A DNA stretch of 64,000 nucleotides, from positions 2,728,001-2,792,000 of the forward strand of contig NZ_AP028067.1 in NCBI RefSeq assembly GCF_030297155.1, written 5' to 3'. The translations under genes were made by a program, and so were the position numbers. Position 1 is the stretch's first letter; every line of letters starts with the position of its first letter. Shown here piece after piece: positions 1 to 12,112 of the stretch. The notes beneath the pieces were generated by a model, which worked only from the letters and a program-made list of their open reading frames with translations, was not told the origin of the DNA and did no database searches. Source of the stretch: Vibrio sp. FE10 (GTDB lineage: Bacteria; Pseudomonadota; Gammaproteobacteria; Enterobacterales; Vibrionaceae).

Positions 1-1
1 C

Positions 2-436
2 CGAGCGTTAAACACACCGCTCGTTTCCGGCAAGACTACTGAGGTTCAAGAAGGATTAGAGAAGAGTTCGACGCTTGGGGATTTGTATTACTCACTATCT
101 CATGCCTCTGTCGAACTCGATATCATTACCAAACAGCTGACAACTTTTGACGCCAACATCATCTGTGGTAAGCAACGAGACACCACTAAGTTTCGCTATC
201 TCAACAATGTGTTTGAGCAACAATACATTGGCAAGGTTCAGCCGTACATGGCGCAGCTGGATGGCTACTATCAGCAGCTAGACCCGCAGCTTGCTATGTT
301 TGATGCCAAGCCAGAACTACACAGCTATTACTTTCCGATCCAAGATGCGCATCAAGCCTTTCGATCATCCACTCGCCGCCATGTTGATTATTGGCAGCAG
401 CTGTTTAAGCGCTGCGGGCGCAAAGTTGGTCGTTAG
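2..436 (+). CDS. DUF3080 family protein, 3' part only
   Basis: This is the C-terminal portion of a protein whose reading frame is already open at base 2, so the gene starts outside the window. About 144 residues are visible. The segment with YYSLSHASVELD, FRYLNNVFEQQY and the Tyr/Gln-rich stretch GYYQQLDPQL resembles the DUF3080 family, proteins of roughly 340 residues common next to topB in Vibrio. No catalytic motif is recognisable and function is unknown. It is convergent with topB, with only 72 bases between the stop codons and no convincing hairpin there. The family call is from memory of the sequence pattern and is moderately secure. Confidence 0.6.
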   Translation, partial: RALNTPLVSGKTTEVQEGLEKSSTLGDLYYSLSHASVELDIITKQLTTFDANIICGKQRDTTKFRYLNNVFEQQYIGKVQPYMAQLDGYYQQLDPQLAMFDAKPELHSYYFPIQDAHQAFRSSTRRHVDYWQQLFKRCGRKVGR

Positions 437-508
437 TTCCAGTATCACCAATAAGCAGCAGTATCGCTAATAAACAGCAATTTGTTCTCAGTGCCTAACT
501 TTTAGTTC

Positions 509-2500
509 CTAGCTTTTAGTGCCTTTCTTAGCATACGTCCCTTTCTTGGCATACGTACCTTTGTTGGCATAAGACTTCGCACCACCACCTTTGCGACGTT
601 TAAAGGCAGGTCTTTCGACTTTAGGAAGATGACGCAGAGACTCAGGGACTTCACCCGTTTTTACCTTGCCCATCAAGCCGTCGATCTTGCTTTCTAATTC
701 TTGCATGAAGGGTTGATACGCTTGGTTTCGTTCAGCCATACCTTGCAACTGATGCTCCCAGTGAGCGGTCATATCTGGAAAGGTTGAGTCCTCAGGTAAG
801 GCATTAATCAAACCTCTCCCCGCCGGGCTACTGTGAATGCTTTTACCTTGTCGAGTTAGTAGCTGCCTCTTAAACAAAGTATCTAAAATGCCCGCACGAG
901 TTGCCTCTGTTCCGAGGCCATCGGTCTCTTTCAAGATAGCTTTGAGATCTTTATTCGCCACAAAGCGAGCAATACCTGTCATCGCTTGTAATAACGTCGC
1001 TTCGGTAAAGTGTTTTGGTGGCTCGGTTTTCTTGTCGCCAATCACGCCTTCACGACACGTCTGCACCGTTCCTTTATCCAATGGAGGAACCGTATCTGTG
1101 CCATCGCCTTTCTCTTCGGTGTCCGTTTTACCCATCAACACCTTCCAACCTGGGTTGATAAGCTGACGCCCTTTTGCGATGAACACGCCACCAGCGATAT
1201 CAAACACAAGCTTGGCATCGGCAAAAATGGCCGGCGGATAAAACTGCATCAGATACTGACGAGCGATTTGCTGATAGATTTTCATCTCATTAGCAGACAA
1301 GCCATTCACCGATGATTTCTTCGGAGTTGGGATTATCGCGTGGTGAGCATCGACCTTGCTGTCGTTCCATGCTTTTGATTTAAGAGAAAGATCCGCACCT
1401 TGAGCACCACTTTGCAGCTCTTTCGCATTGTTAGCGATAGCATCGACGACTGACTCTCGTTGCGAGTAGTGATCTTTAGGCAGGTATCGGCTGTCAGAAC
1501 GTGGGTAAGTGATGAGTTTGTGTTTCTCGTACAACGACTGACAAGTGTCGAGTACCTGTTGAGCGCTCATACCAAAACGCTTAGACGCATCAATCTGCAG
1601 AGCTGACAGCGAATAAGGAAGTGGCGCAGGTTGTTTGCTTTGCTTCTGCTCTGATTCTGTTACCGTCGCGGGTTGGTTCGCAATTCGCTGAGCCACGTTC
1701 TCAACCAGCTTTCGATTGAGCACGCGACCTTCTTCATCTTGCCATGGCTTACATGCTTCGCTTGGTTTCCAACGCGCACGAATATCAAAGCTCTGGCCAT
1801 TGTTTTGGTAAGGGATCAAAGCATGCAGCGTGAAGTAATCTTTAGGAATGAAGTTTTCGATCTCTTCATCACGTCTCACCACCAAACCAAGCACTGGCGT
1901 TTGCACTCGCCCTACCGACAACACGCCTTGGTAACCCGCCTTTTGACCAAGCAAGGTGTAAGCTCGGGTCATGTTCATGCCATACAGCCAATCGGCTCTA
2001 GAGCGTGCTAAAGCAGAAATAGACAGTGGAATAAAGTCTCGGTTACTGCGCATTTGAGAGAGCGCACGCTTCACGGCTGGCAAGTTCAAGTCACTAATTA
2101 GTAGCCTGTCCATCGACTCTTTCTTAGCCTTAGAGACCTTGCAGTAATCAATCACTTCATCAACCAGCAGCTGCCCTTCTCTATCCGGGTCACCCGCATG
2201 AACAATTTGAGTCGCGTCCTTCAATAGCTTTCGGATCACCGTAAGCTGTTTGCTTGAAGTCTTGCGTGGTCTTAACTGCCATTGCTCAGGAACAATAGGA
2301 AGATCGGCTAAGTTCCATTTTTTGTAGCGGTCGTCATAAGCGTCTGGCTCAACCTGCTCCAATAAGTGTCCAATACACCAAGTCACCACATCCCCGTTGC
2401 CACATTTGATAAACCCTTGGTCTTTCTTTTGTGGATCAGGGAGTGCGGCGGCGATCGCGCGGCCTAGGCTTGGTTTTTCAGCAATAATAAGGCGAGACAT
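509..2500 (-). CDS. topB: DNA topoisomerase III
   Basis: Type IA topoisomerase that decatenates DNA by cutting and resealing one strand. The N-terminal Toprim domain starts with IIAEKPSLGRAIAAALP and carries the acidic GDPDREGQLLVDE motif; the nucleophilic tyrosine lies in LITYPRSDSRYLP, about residue 332. Length is 663 residues against about 653 in E. coli. The start was set at the ATG giving MSRLIIAEKPS, 11 codons inside the longest ORF, because the family begins there and a GGA-type ribosome site precedes it. The basic C-terminal tail ends in three YA(K/N)KGT repeats (listed separately), a Vibrio-specific embellishment beyond the catalytic core. Confidence 0.95.
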   Translation of the reverse strand: MSRLIIAEKPSLGRAIAAALPDPQKKDQGFIKCGNGDVVTWCIGHLLEQVEPDAYDDRYKKWNLADLPIVPEQWQLRPRKTSSKQLTVIRKLLKDATQIVHAGDPDREGQLLVDEVIDYCKVSKAKKESMDRLLISDLNLPAVKRALSQMRSNRDFIPLSISALARSRADWLYGMNMTRAYTLLGQKAGYQGVLSVGRVQTPVLGLVVRRDEEIENFIPKDYFTLHALIPYQNNGQSFDIRARWKPSEACKPWQDEEGRVLNRKLVENVAQRIANQPATVTESEQKQSKQPAPLPYSLSALQIDASKRFGMSAQQVLDTCQSLYEKHKLITYPRSDSRYLPKDHYSQRESVVDAIANNAKELQSGAQGADLSLKSKAWNDSKVDAHHAIIPTPKKSSVNGLSANEMKIYQQIARQYLMQFYPPAIFADAKLVFDIAGGVFIAKGRQLINPGWKVLMGKTDTEEKGDGTDTVPPLDKGTVQTCREGVIGDKKTEPPKHFTEATLLQAMTGIARFVANKDLKAILKETDGLGTEATRAGILDTLFKRQLLTRQGKSIHSSPAGRGLINALPEDSTFPDMTAHWEHQLQGMAERNQAYQPFMQELESKIDGLMGKVKTGEVPESLRHLPKVERPAFKRRKGGGAKSYANKGTYAKKGTYAKKGTKS
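518..571 (-). repeat. Three tandem 18-bp units in the topB 3' end
   Basis: Three consecutive 18-bp units each encode YA(N/K)KGT and form the lysine-rich end of topoisomerase III. Third-position differences between units (GGT/GGG/GGC for glycine) show they are not freshly duplicated. The unit length keeps the frame, so copy number could vary without breaking the gene. Confidence 0.85.
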
Positions 2501-2526
2501 GTTTTTCCAGATGCTACAAACAATTA

Positions 2527-2550
2527 GGGCCACATTATCTAATGTGGCCC
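2527..2550 (-). terminator. Hairpin between ydjA and topB
   Basis: An 11-bp perfect stem (GGGCCACATTA with its complement) with a 2-base centre lies 27 bases upstream of the topB start. On the minus strand it is followed by TAATTGTTT, a weak U-rich run. It probably terminates or attenuates ydjA transcription; it could instead be a topB leader structure. Confidence 0.45.
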
Positions 2551-2627
2551 CTAGAAATCAAGGAAAACTGGTTGTTTATACAGTTAGCATTCAACAATTC
2601 GTTGTGCCGCTGTTTTCCTGACGAGAT

Positions 2628-3176
2628 CTATAAGAATTCGACGAACTTTGAGAAGTCACGCTCTGGCACTTTCATTGGCGTACAGCCCGGAGTACCTAGG
2701 TATAGGAAACCAACAATTTCATCGTCGCCTTCTAGGCCGAAAGCTTGGTGAACTTCTGGGTGGAACATCCATTTACCTGAACGCCAAAAACCTTGGAAGC
2801 CTTGTGCGACTGCGGCCATTTGCATGGCTTGAGCTGCGCATCCTGCAGACAGGTGTTGTTCGATAGCAGGCACTTTCTCATGCTCGGTTACTTTAGCAAT
2901 CACGGTGATGACCATTGGAGCTCGGAACGGCGCTTTCTTTACTTTCTCAATGACCGCTTCTTCGCTTTCGTCCGCTTCAGCAGCACGAACCAAGATATCA
3001 GAGAGCTTCTGCAGCCCTGAACCTTGTGCAATAACAAAGCGCCACGGTGTCAGTGCGCCATGGTCTGGAGCACGTAAACCCGCTTTGATGATATTTTCTA
3101 ACGCGACACCTTCAGGTGCTGGATCAGAGAGTTTTGCGATAGAGCGTCTGTTGAGCAATAGATCCAAAGCATCCAT
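2628..3176 (-). CDS. ydjA: NAD(P)H nitroreductase, YdjA type
   Basis: Small FMN-dependent nitroreductase-fold oxidoreductase, 182 residues against 183 in E. coli YdjA. Family features visible are the N-terminal FMN-phosphate segment LLLNRRSIAKLSDP, the GLRAPDHGALTPWRFVIAQG block and the C-terminal GFLYLGTPG segment before a typical short tail. The physiological substrate is unknown for the family. It is transcribed in the same direction as topB, 127 bases upstream of it, and the same gene is found near sppA in enterobacteria, so the synteny supports the name. AT-rich sequence immediately upstream (TATATAAAC on the coding strand) could be its -10 region. Confidence 0.9.
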   Translation of the reverse strand: MDALDLLLNRRSIAKLSDPAPEGVALENIIKAGLRAPDHGALTPWRFVIAQGSGLQKLSDILVRAAEADESEEAVIEKVKKAPFRAPMVITVIAKVTEHEKVPAIEQHLSAGCAAQAMQMAAVAQGFQGFWRSGKWMFHPEVHQAFGLEGDDEIVGFLYLGTPGCTPMKVPERDFSKFVEFL

Positions 3177-3287
3177 TTGAAGTCCTTACTAATTTTTATT
3201 GTTTATATAGTTGAACTGTAGCACAGAATACAAACGATAATAAATCTCAACGGCAGTCCAATTGACACAATAGTTCAAATAGTACTG

Positions 3288-3328
3288 GAAACAATAAAGG
3301 CCCCTAAATCTATGACTTAGGAGCCTTA
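3288..3328 (-). terminator. Rho-independent terminator of fadH
   Basis: An 11-bp stem with one G-T wobble (AAGGCTCCTAA and its partner) and a 9-base loop is followed on the minus strand by TTTATTGTTT. It lies 72 bases downstream of the fadH stop codon. Confidence 0.75.
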
Positions 3329-3399
3329 TTTCTCTTTCTAGTTCGAGCTTATTTACCCCATCTAGTTCAGCTTATCGAACAAGAGTACTCTGTTTGTTG

Positions 3400-5451
<2,052 letters not shown>

Positions 5452-5688
5452 TCAATCACCAAAAGTTCAAACAACCGTTTACATTTTTGTAACACCGATC
5501 ATAATGCAGGACATATTAATCGTTCAGAAACCCTTAATTTGACTACACTTAATGAGAATATATATCGATTAACAATTCTTGGTGTAGTTTGAGCTAGGGA
5601 ATTATCGTAGGATACTAAGCAGTTAATATTATTGAGATTAATGGTACTACGACTTGTTAAAGCGACGTAATCTCACTGTGGAGACAGA

Positions 5689-7539
5689 ATGAAAAAAATA
5701 TTCAAATTTATCGGTATGATCTTTAAAGGGATTTGGAAGCTCATTACGTTTGTGCGTCTTGCGCTTGTTAACCTGTTCTTTTTACTCAGTATCGCCATTA
5801 TTTACTTTGTGTACTTTCACTCAGATACGACTCAACCAACCGTTCCGCAACAATCGGCATTGGTACTCAACCTTTCTGGACCGATTGTCGAGCAAAGTCG
5901 CTACATTAATCCGATGGACTCCGTAACAGGTTCACTGCTTGGCAAAGACCTCCCGAAAGAGAACGTCCTGTTTGATATCGTTGAAACGATTCGTTATGCA
6001 AAAGACGACGAAAACGTCACTGGTCTTGTTTTAGCACTCAAAGAGCTGCCAGAAACCAACCTGACCAAGCTTCGTTACATTGCTAAGGCTCTTAATGAAT
6101 TCAAAGCAACAGGTAAGCCGATCTATGCGGTGGGTGACTTTTACAACCAAAGCCAGTACTACCTAGCCAGCTACGCTAATAAAGTCTTCTTATCACCAGA
6201 CGGAGGCGTGCTGCTTAAAGGCTACAGTGCTTACTCGTTGTTCTACAAAACTCTATTAGAGAAGCTTGACGTAAATACACATGTATTCCGCGTCGGTACT
6301 TACAAATCTGCAATCGAACCTTTCATTCGCGACGACATGTCAGACGCAGCGAAAGAATCGGCTTCTCGTTGGTTAGGACAATTGTGGGGTGCATACGTAG
6401 ATGATGTCTCTCATAACCGTCAAATCGATGCGAAAACGCTGAATCCAAGCATGGACACCTTCTTGGAAGAGCTTGAATCTGTCGATGGTGATATCGCGAA
6501 ACTGGCCGAAAAACTAGGCTTAGTGGATGAACTGGCAACACGCCAACAAGTTCGACTAGAGCTTGCAGACGTGTTCGGCAGTGATGGGCAAGACAGCTAC
6601 AACGCATTCGGTTACTACGAATACCGTTCAACCATGCTTCCAGAGATGAACAGTGAGTCACACGATGTTGCTGTAATTGTGGCAAGCGGTGCCATTATGG
6701 ATGGCAAACAACCTCGTGGCACTGTTGGCGGTGATACCACTGCAGCCCTGCTTCGCCAAGCGCGTAACGACGACAAAGTAAAAGCGGTTGTACTGCGTGT
6801 CGATAGCCCAGGAGGCAGTGCCTTTGCTTCAGAAGTAATTCGCAACGAAGTCGAAGCGCTTAAAGAAGCCGGCAAACCTGTGGTGGTTTCAATGTCGAGT
6901 CTTGCCGCTTCTGGTGGTTACTGGATTTCAATGGGCGCAGACAAAATCCTGGCTCAGCCAACCACGCTAACGGGTTCTATCGGTATCTTTAGTGTCATCA
7001 CGACTTTTGAAAAAGGCTTGAACGACCTTGGTGTTTACACGGATGGTGTCGGCACGTCACCTTTCTCTGGTCTTGGTATTACAACCGGACTCAGCGATGG
7101 TGCGAAAGACGCGTTCCAAATGGGCATTGAAAATGGCTACCGCCGATTCATTAGCCTAGTTGGAGAAAACCGTGGCATGGAAGTCGATGCTGTCGACAAG
7201 ATTGCTCAAGGCCGAGTTTGGACGGGTCAAGATGCGATGCAGAAAGGTTTGGTGGACGAGATTGGTGACTTTGATGACGCAATTGAAGCGGCCGCTTCAC
7301 TCGCTGAACTAGAAAGCTACAATATCTACTGGGTAGAAGAGCCACTTACCGCGACTGAACAGTTTATTCAGCAGTTTATGAACCAAGTTCAGATGTCGAT
7401 AGGCCTTGATATTCAATCGATGATTCCAAGCAGTTTACAGCCTGTTACTCAGCAGTTAGCTCAAGATAGCCAACTATTAGGCAACTTTAACGACCCACAA
7501 GGGCGTTATGCATTTTGTCTAAATTGCCAAGTTCAATAA
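5689..7539 (+). CDS. sppA: Signal peptide peptidase SppA (protease IV, long form)
   Basis: Inner-membrane protease that degrades cleaved signal peptides. One N-terminal membrane anchor (about residues 20-42, LALVNLFFLLSIAIIYFVYF) precedes a duplicated S49 peptidase region. The catalytic lysine is in the first half (GTYKSAIEPF, about Lys206) and the nucleophilic serine in the second (LAASGGYWIS, about Ser408), as in E. coli Lys209/Ser409. Length is 616 residues against 618. A GGAG ribosome site lies just before the ATG. A strong terminator follows and separates it from ansA. Confidence 0.95.
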   Translation: MKKIFKFIGMIFKGIWKLITFVRLALVNLFFLLSIAIIYFVYFHSDTTQPTVPQQSALVLNLSGPIVEQSRYINPMDSVTGSLLGKDLPKENVLFDIVETIRYAKDDENVTGLVLALKELPETNLTKLRYIAKALNEFKATGKPIYAVGDFYNQSQYYLASYANKVFLSPDGGVLLKGYSAYSLFYKTLLEKLDVNTHVFRVGTYKSAIEPFIRDDMSDAAKESASRWLGQLWGAYVDDVSHNRQIDAKTLNPSMDTFLEELESVDGDIAKLAEKLGLVDELATRQQVRLELADVFGSDGQDSYNAFGYYEYRSTMLPEMNSESHDVAVIVASGAIMDGKQPRGTVGGDTTAALLRQARNDDKVKAVVLRVDSPGGSAFASEVIRNEVEALKEAGKPVVVSMSSLAASGGYWISMGADKILAQPTTLTGSIGIFSVITTFEKGLNDLGVYTDGVGTSPFSGLGITTGLSDGAKDAFQMGIENGYRRFISLVGENRGMEVDAVDKIAQGRVWTGQDAMQKGLVDEIGDFDDAIEAAASLAELESYNIYWVEEPLTATEQFIQQFMNQVQMSIGLDIQSMIPSSLQPVTQQLAQDSQLLGNFNDPQGRYAFCLNCQVQ

Positions 7540-7562
7540 GTTAAATCTAACGCTTTGTTATC

Positions 7563-7595
7563 AAGAGGCGCCTCTGTGTGAGGCGCCTCTTTTTA
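7563..7595 (+). terminator. Rho-independent terminator after sppA
   Basis: An 11-bp perfect GC-rich stem (AGAGGCGCCTC), a TGTGT loop and a T-run follow the sppA stop by about 25 bases. Confidence 0.92.
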
Positions 7596-7657
7596 TTGCA
7601 CGATAATTCGCTATAATCGCCCCCCTGTTCCCTACATCACACTAAGTATTTATCGCC

Positions 7658-8674
7658 ATGGAAAGAAAACACATCTACATCGCGTACACCGGCGGCACAA
7701 TTGGCATGCAGAAATCTGTTGATCACGGCTACGTTCCGGTCGCTGGTTTTATGGATAAGCAGCTAGCTGGCATGCCTGAGTTCCATCGCCCAGAGATGCC
7801 TGAGTACACCATTCACGAATACGAACCACTCATGGATTCTTCTGATATGACGCCACTAGACTGGCAGACTATCGCTGATGATATTCGCGCGAACTACGAT
7901 AAGTACGATGGTTTCGTTATCCTGCATGGCACAGACACCATGGCGTATACCGCTTCTGCTCTGTCTTTCATGTTAGAAAACCTTGGTAAACCTGTGATTG
8001 TTACGGGCTCTCAGATCCCATTAGCAGAGTTACGTTCAGACGGACAAGCAAACCTGCTGAATGCACTGCACATTGCGGCTAACTACCCAATCAATGAAGT
8101 AACGCTGTTTTTCAACAACAAGTTGATGCGTGGTAACCGCAGTACTAAATCACACGCGGATGGTTTCAACGCCTTTACCTCACCAAACCTGACTCCACTG
8201 CTCGAAGCGGGTATCAACATCCAGGTGAGCAGCAACGTTTCGGTCAACGAACAGCCTGAAGGTGCATTTAAAGTTCATAACATTACACCGCAACCCATCG
8301 GTGTGATCACTATGTACCCAGGCATATCACACGAAGTGATTCGCAACACGCTACTGCAGCCTGTGAATGCGATGATCCTGCTTACTTTTGGTGTTGGTAA
8401 TGCCCCACAGAACCCAGAACTGCTTCAGCACCTAAAAGACGCTTCTGAGCGTGGTGTGATTGTGGTTAACCTAACTCAATGTTTGGCGGGTAAAGTCAAC
8501 ATGGGTGGTTACGCTACGGGTTGTGCATTAGCGGAAGCTGGCGTGGTGAGTGGTTACGATATGACGCCAGAAGCAGCGCTTGCGAAGCTGCATTACTTGC
8601 TTAGCCAAAACCTAGGCTACGAAGAAGTAAAAAATAAGATGCAACAAGTGTTACGTGGCGAGATGAGCTTATAA
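7658..8674 (+). CDS. ansA: L-asparaginase, type I cytoplasmic
   Basis: Hydrolyses L-asparagine to aspartate and ammonia in the cytoplasm. No signal peptide is present, separating it from the periplasmic type II enzyme. Both catalytic threonine motifs are intact: AYTGGTIGM (Thr14) and LHGTDTMAYT (Thr92-Asp93). Its 338 residues equal the E. coli AnsA length and alignment from memory is nearly continuous. No good Shine-Dalgarno sequence precedes the ATG; TATAAT at 7612-7617 is a likely -10, which would give a short leader. It is convergent with the yeaC homologue, as expected from enterobacterial synteny. Confidence 0.95.
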   Translation: MERKHIYIAYTGGTIGMQKSVDHGYVPVAGFMDKQLAGMPEFHRPEMPEYTIHEYEPLMDSSDMTPLDWQTIADDIRANYDKYDGFVILHGTDTMAYTASALSFMLENLGKPVIVTGSQIPLAELRSDGQANLLNALHIAANYPINEVTLFFNNKLMRGNRSTKSHADGFNAFTSPNLTPLLEAGINIQVSSNVSVNEQPEGAFKVHNITPQPIGVITMYPGISHEVIRNTLLQPVNAMILLTFGVGNAPQNPELLQHLKDASERGVIVVNLTQCLAGKVNMGGYATGCALAEAGVVSGYDMTPEAALAKLHYLLSQNLGYEEVKNKMQQVLRGEMSL

Positions 8675-8735
8675 GTAAGCGGGTATTTAAAAGCAAGTTC
8701 TTTAGATTTATTGCTTACAAATAAACAGCTTAACA

Positions 8736-8767
8736 TTAAAAAGGGGTGGCACAGCGCCTCCCCTTAG
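8736..8767 (-). terminator. Terminator of the yeaC homologue
   Basis: The stem AAGGGG/CCCCTT plus GGC/GCC, with one T-T mismatch and a 5-base loop, is followed on the minus strand by TTTTTAATG. It lies between the convergent ansA and yeaC genes and may act for both. Confidence 0.7.
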
Positions 8768-8780
8768 TTGTAATTTAAAC

Positions 8781-9062
8781 CTAATGATTCGGGTTAACCC
8801 TAACAATATCTTCTTGGTCTGATTTAAACTGTTTCTTGAGTTCAGCCTTTGATTTAAAGCTAATGTCACCACCAGCCGCAATTGTCATATGCTGAGCTTC
8901 ATCATTATGTTTAGATTGGTATAACATGACAGCTTGCATACACGAATCACGTTGTTCTTTGGAAAGCGCCGTACCTTCTGGCCATTTGCCCGTTTCAACG
9001 GCATAAGTTAAACGCTCGTAGACCTCAGGAGTCATTGCGCTAAGAAGTTGTTCTGCATCCAT
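8781..9062 (-). CDS. yeaC: DUF1315 family protein YeaC
   Basis: Small acidic and lysine-rich soluble protein of 93 residues matching the DUF1315/YeaC family. Recognisable segments are LLSAMTPEVYERL, ETGKWPEGTALS and the C-terminal DQEDIVRVN. Function is unknown. No membrane segment, signal peptide or catalytic motif is visible. It lies convergently downstream of ansA and divergent from the DUF2989 lipoprotein gene. An AGGG-like ribosome site is placed about 10 bases before the ATG. Identity is supported by both sequence and position. Confidence 0.85.
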   Translation of the reverse strand: MDAEQLLSAMTPEVYERLTYAVETGKWPEGTALSKEQRDSCMQAVMLYQSKHNDEAQHMTIAAGGDISFKSKAELKKQFKSDQEDIVRVNPNH

Positions 9063-9166
9063 GATAGAGCCCTAGTTTTAACAATTTTCACCAGAAAATA
9101 ACCTGTAACAGAATTGAGTCAAGAACCTCACCGAAAATAAGTGTAATTGATCACAAGTGAAGGAAT

Positions 9167-9982
9167 ATGAAGATTATGAAATGGTTGGCTATTGGCATAT
9201 TGCCTCTTGCGCTTGCTGGTTGCCTTGAAGGGAACAAGAACACGGATCAGCTATGCCAAAGCAATTCGGCGCTACAATGTGAACAGCTCAATATGAACGA
9301 CGGACAATGCCGCGTTGCACGTACTGATCTGATCTGGCATCGCTTCGAAGTTCTAAAACAGCCAACCGAGATCAATAAGATCAAAGAATTTAAGTTGGTC
9401 GCCTCTTATAAGAAGTGTTTAGAGCTGGCGGCACAAATTGAAACCATTGATCAATCTAAACTTCAAGAACGTCGCTTCACCGCTCTAATACATAGTATTG
9501 AAGAGTCTGAACGAATCGTTAAAGAGCTGTCTCAATCGGATACGCCAGAAACGCTCTACTTCTTGTGGTCACAAACAGGTGACACCAATGCCAGACGCAG
9601 TTTTTTGCAGTTAGAAGGAAAAGAAGCATTAAACACGGCAGAAATGCAATATGCGTTAGCCACCTTCTACACGACTCGCGATCATGAAAAAACCTTAACG
9701 CTGCTCAACAATGCTTTAACGCTTTCTAACGGTTCTGCCGTCAATACCGAGATTTTCAAATCCATGGCCAGTATTAATCACAGCCTAGGTCATTTAGAAA
9801 AAGCGTATTTATGGGCCATGGTCGCCAAGGATTTTGATGTACCCATCGCTTCAGAAGCAGAACTTAATGTGTTGTATCGTTTCGACAAACCTCAGTACAA
9901 ACAATTCAATGATGATGCCGAAAAGATTGTCGAAGCCATTGAAGACGGCGTTTACACCGCATCCATAGTGCCGAACTATTAG
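9167..9982 (+). CDS. DUF2989 family lipoprotein
   Basis: A predicted outer- or inner-membrane lipoprotein of 271 residues. The N-terminus MKIMKWLAIGILPLALAGC is a lipoprotein signal with the lipobox LAGC. The mature part is helical and TPR-like, with paired helices in the AEMQYALATFY and ALTLSNGSAVNTEIFKSMA stretches, and has four cysteines near its start that could form disulfides. It resembles the DUF2989 family known mainly from Vibrionaceae; no function is established. An AAGGA ribosome site precedes the ATG, and a strong hairpin terminator follows 20 bases after the stop. Confidence 0.75.
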   Translation: MKIMKWLAIGILPLALAGCLEGNKNTDQLCQSNSALQCEQLNMNDGQCRVARTDLIWHRFEVLKQPTEINKIKEFKLVASYKKCLELAAQIETIDQSKLQERRFTALIHSIEESERIVKELSQSDTPETLYFLWSQTGDTNARRSFLQLEGKEALNTAEMQYALATFYTTRDHEKTLTLLNNALTLSNGSAVNTEIFKSMASINHSLGHLEKAYLWAMVAKDFDVPIASEAELNVLYRFDKPQYKQFNDDAEKIVEAIEDGVYTASIVPNY

Positions 9983-10002
9983 TTTTCGATTTCTAAATGC
10001 AC

Positions 10003-10038
10003 AAAAAAACAGCTACCTTCATGGTAGCTGTTTTTATT
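10003..10038 (+). terminator. Rho-independent terminator after the DUF2989 gene
   Basis: The stem AACAGCTACC, loop TTCAT and partner GGTAGCTGTT run into a T-tract. The A-rich 5' flank means it could also end msrB transcription from the other side. Confidence 0.9.
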
Positions 10039-10124
10039 TGTACTAGAGTTAACTCTACTCACTTGGTTATTCATCCCTTTAAGTGCCTGAAAGCGACTTG
10101 TAAGGATTAGACAATAGTTACAAG

Positions 10125-10523
10125 TTATTTCGTAATTTTGTCATTTTTGTTGAAAATTAACGACACTGAGTTAACACAAAACCGCTCACCTGTTGTCTTG
10201 GGCCCATCAGGGAAAACGTGACCTAAATGGCTATCACAGGCTGCACAACGGATCTCTACACGCTTCATTCCGTGACTTAGATCTTCTATATAGCGTACTG
10301 CTTCATCATTCACAGGGGCGTCAAAGCTAGGCCAACCGCACCCTGAATCATATTTGTTATCCGATATAAACAAAGGGGTTTCACAGCAGGTACAGCTATA
10401 GATACCCGTATCATGGTTATGTAACAACTTACCGCTATAAGGGGTCTCAGTACCACGTAGTCGACACACCTCATATTCATCATCAGTTAGGCGTTCACGC
10501 CAGTATTCATCAGGCTTTGTCAT
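10125..10523 (-). CDS. msrB: Peptide-methionine (R)-S-oxide reductase
   Basis: Repairs the R-sulfoxide of oxidised methionine. The 132-residue protein shows two zinc CxxC pairs (Cys44/Cys47 in YSCTCCETP, Cys93/Cys96 in [13 protein letters not shown]) and the catalytic cysteine in [11 protein letters not shown] (Cys116); GCGWPSF supplies a candidate resolving cysteine. The start is the internal ATG giving MTKPDEYW, which has a clear GAGGA ribosome site; the longer frame adds 13 unlikely residues. It is divergent from gapA, as in enterobacteria. Confidence 0.95.
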   Translation of the reverse strand: MTKPDEYWRERLTDDEYEVCRLRGTETPYSGKLLHNHDTGIYSCTCCETPLFISDNKYDSGCGWPSFDAPVNDEAVRYIEDLSHGMKRVEIRCAACDSHLGHVFPDGPKTTGERFCVNSVSLIFNKNDKITK

Positions 10524-10755
10524 ATTTTCTTCCTCGTGAATCACGTTAATATCCGTCCACATTCTCTTTTATTATATTTACTTTTTTCTATAAAGGCTTG
10601 CATATGAGTCGTTTTGTAGCACATACTTTCTCACCAGGAAACATTGTACATATACACTCATAAGTGAATCATCATTTAGGGGTATTTTACCCAACTGGAA
10701 GGGTTCAGAGCCAGTCGCAATGGTCAAATTTCAACCACTTACACCCAATTGTTAA

Positions 10756-11877
<1,122 letters not shown>

Positions 11878-11936
11878 TTTCTTTTTAGAAATAGCTTTAG
11901 ATAAGCATTAGCGAAGACTGTTTTGAGCAGACTTTG

Positions 11937-11966
11937 AAAAAGGCGACCTTAGTGTCGCCTTTTTAA
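11937..11966 (+). terminator. Rho-independent terminator after gapA
   Basis: The stem AAAAGGCGAC, a short loop and partner GTCGCCTTTT end in a T-run, 60 bases after the gapA stop. Confidence 0.92.
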
Positions 11967-12112
11967 TACCTGCTATCTTTTAAACGACTTCCGACTTTAA
12001 TCCCAATCACCAAAATTTAATTCTAATACTGACTCTGCTTGTCACTCATAAATTCACAAGCACCCTAGTTCTAGTCAGCATTTGAATTCAATTTCCTTAG
12101 AAGGATCATGTA

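Noticed and set aside
9140..9160. CRP- or FNR-like TGTAATTGATCACA before the DUF2989 gene
   Set aside because: Spacing between half-sites is two bases short for CRP and the FNR half-sites do not pair.
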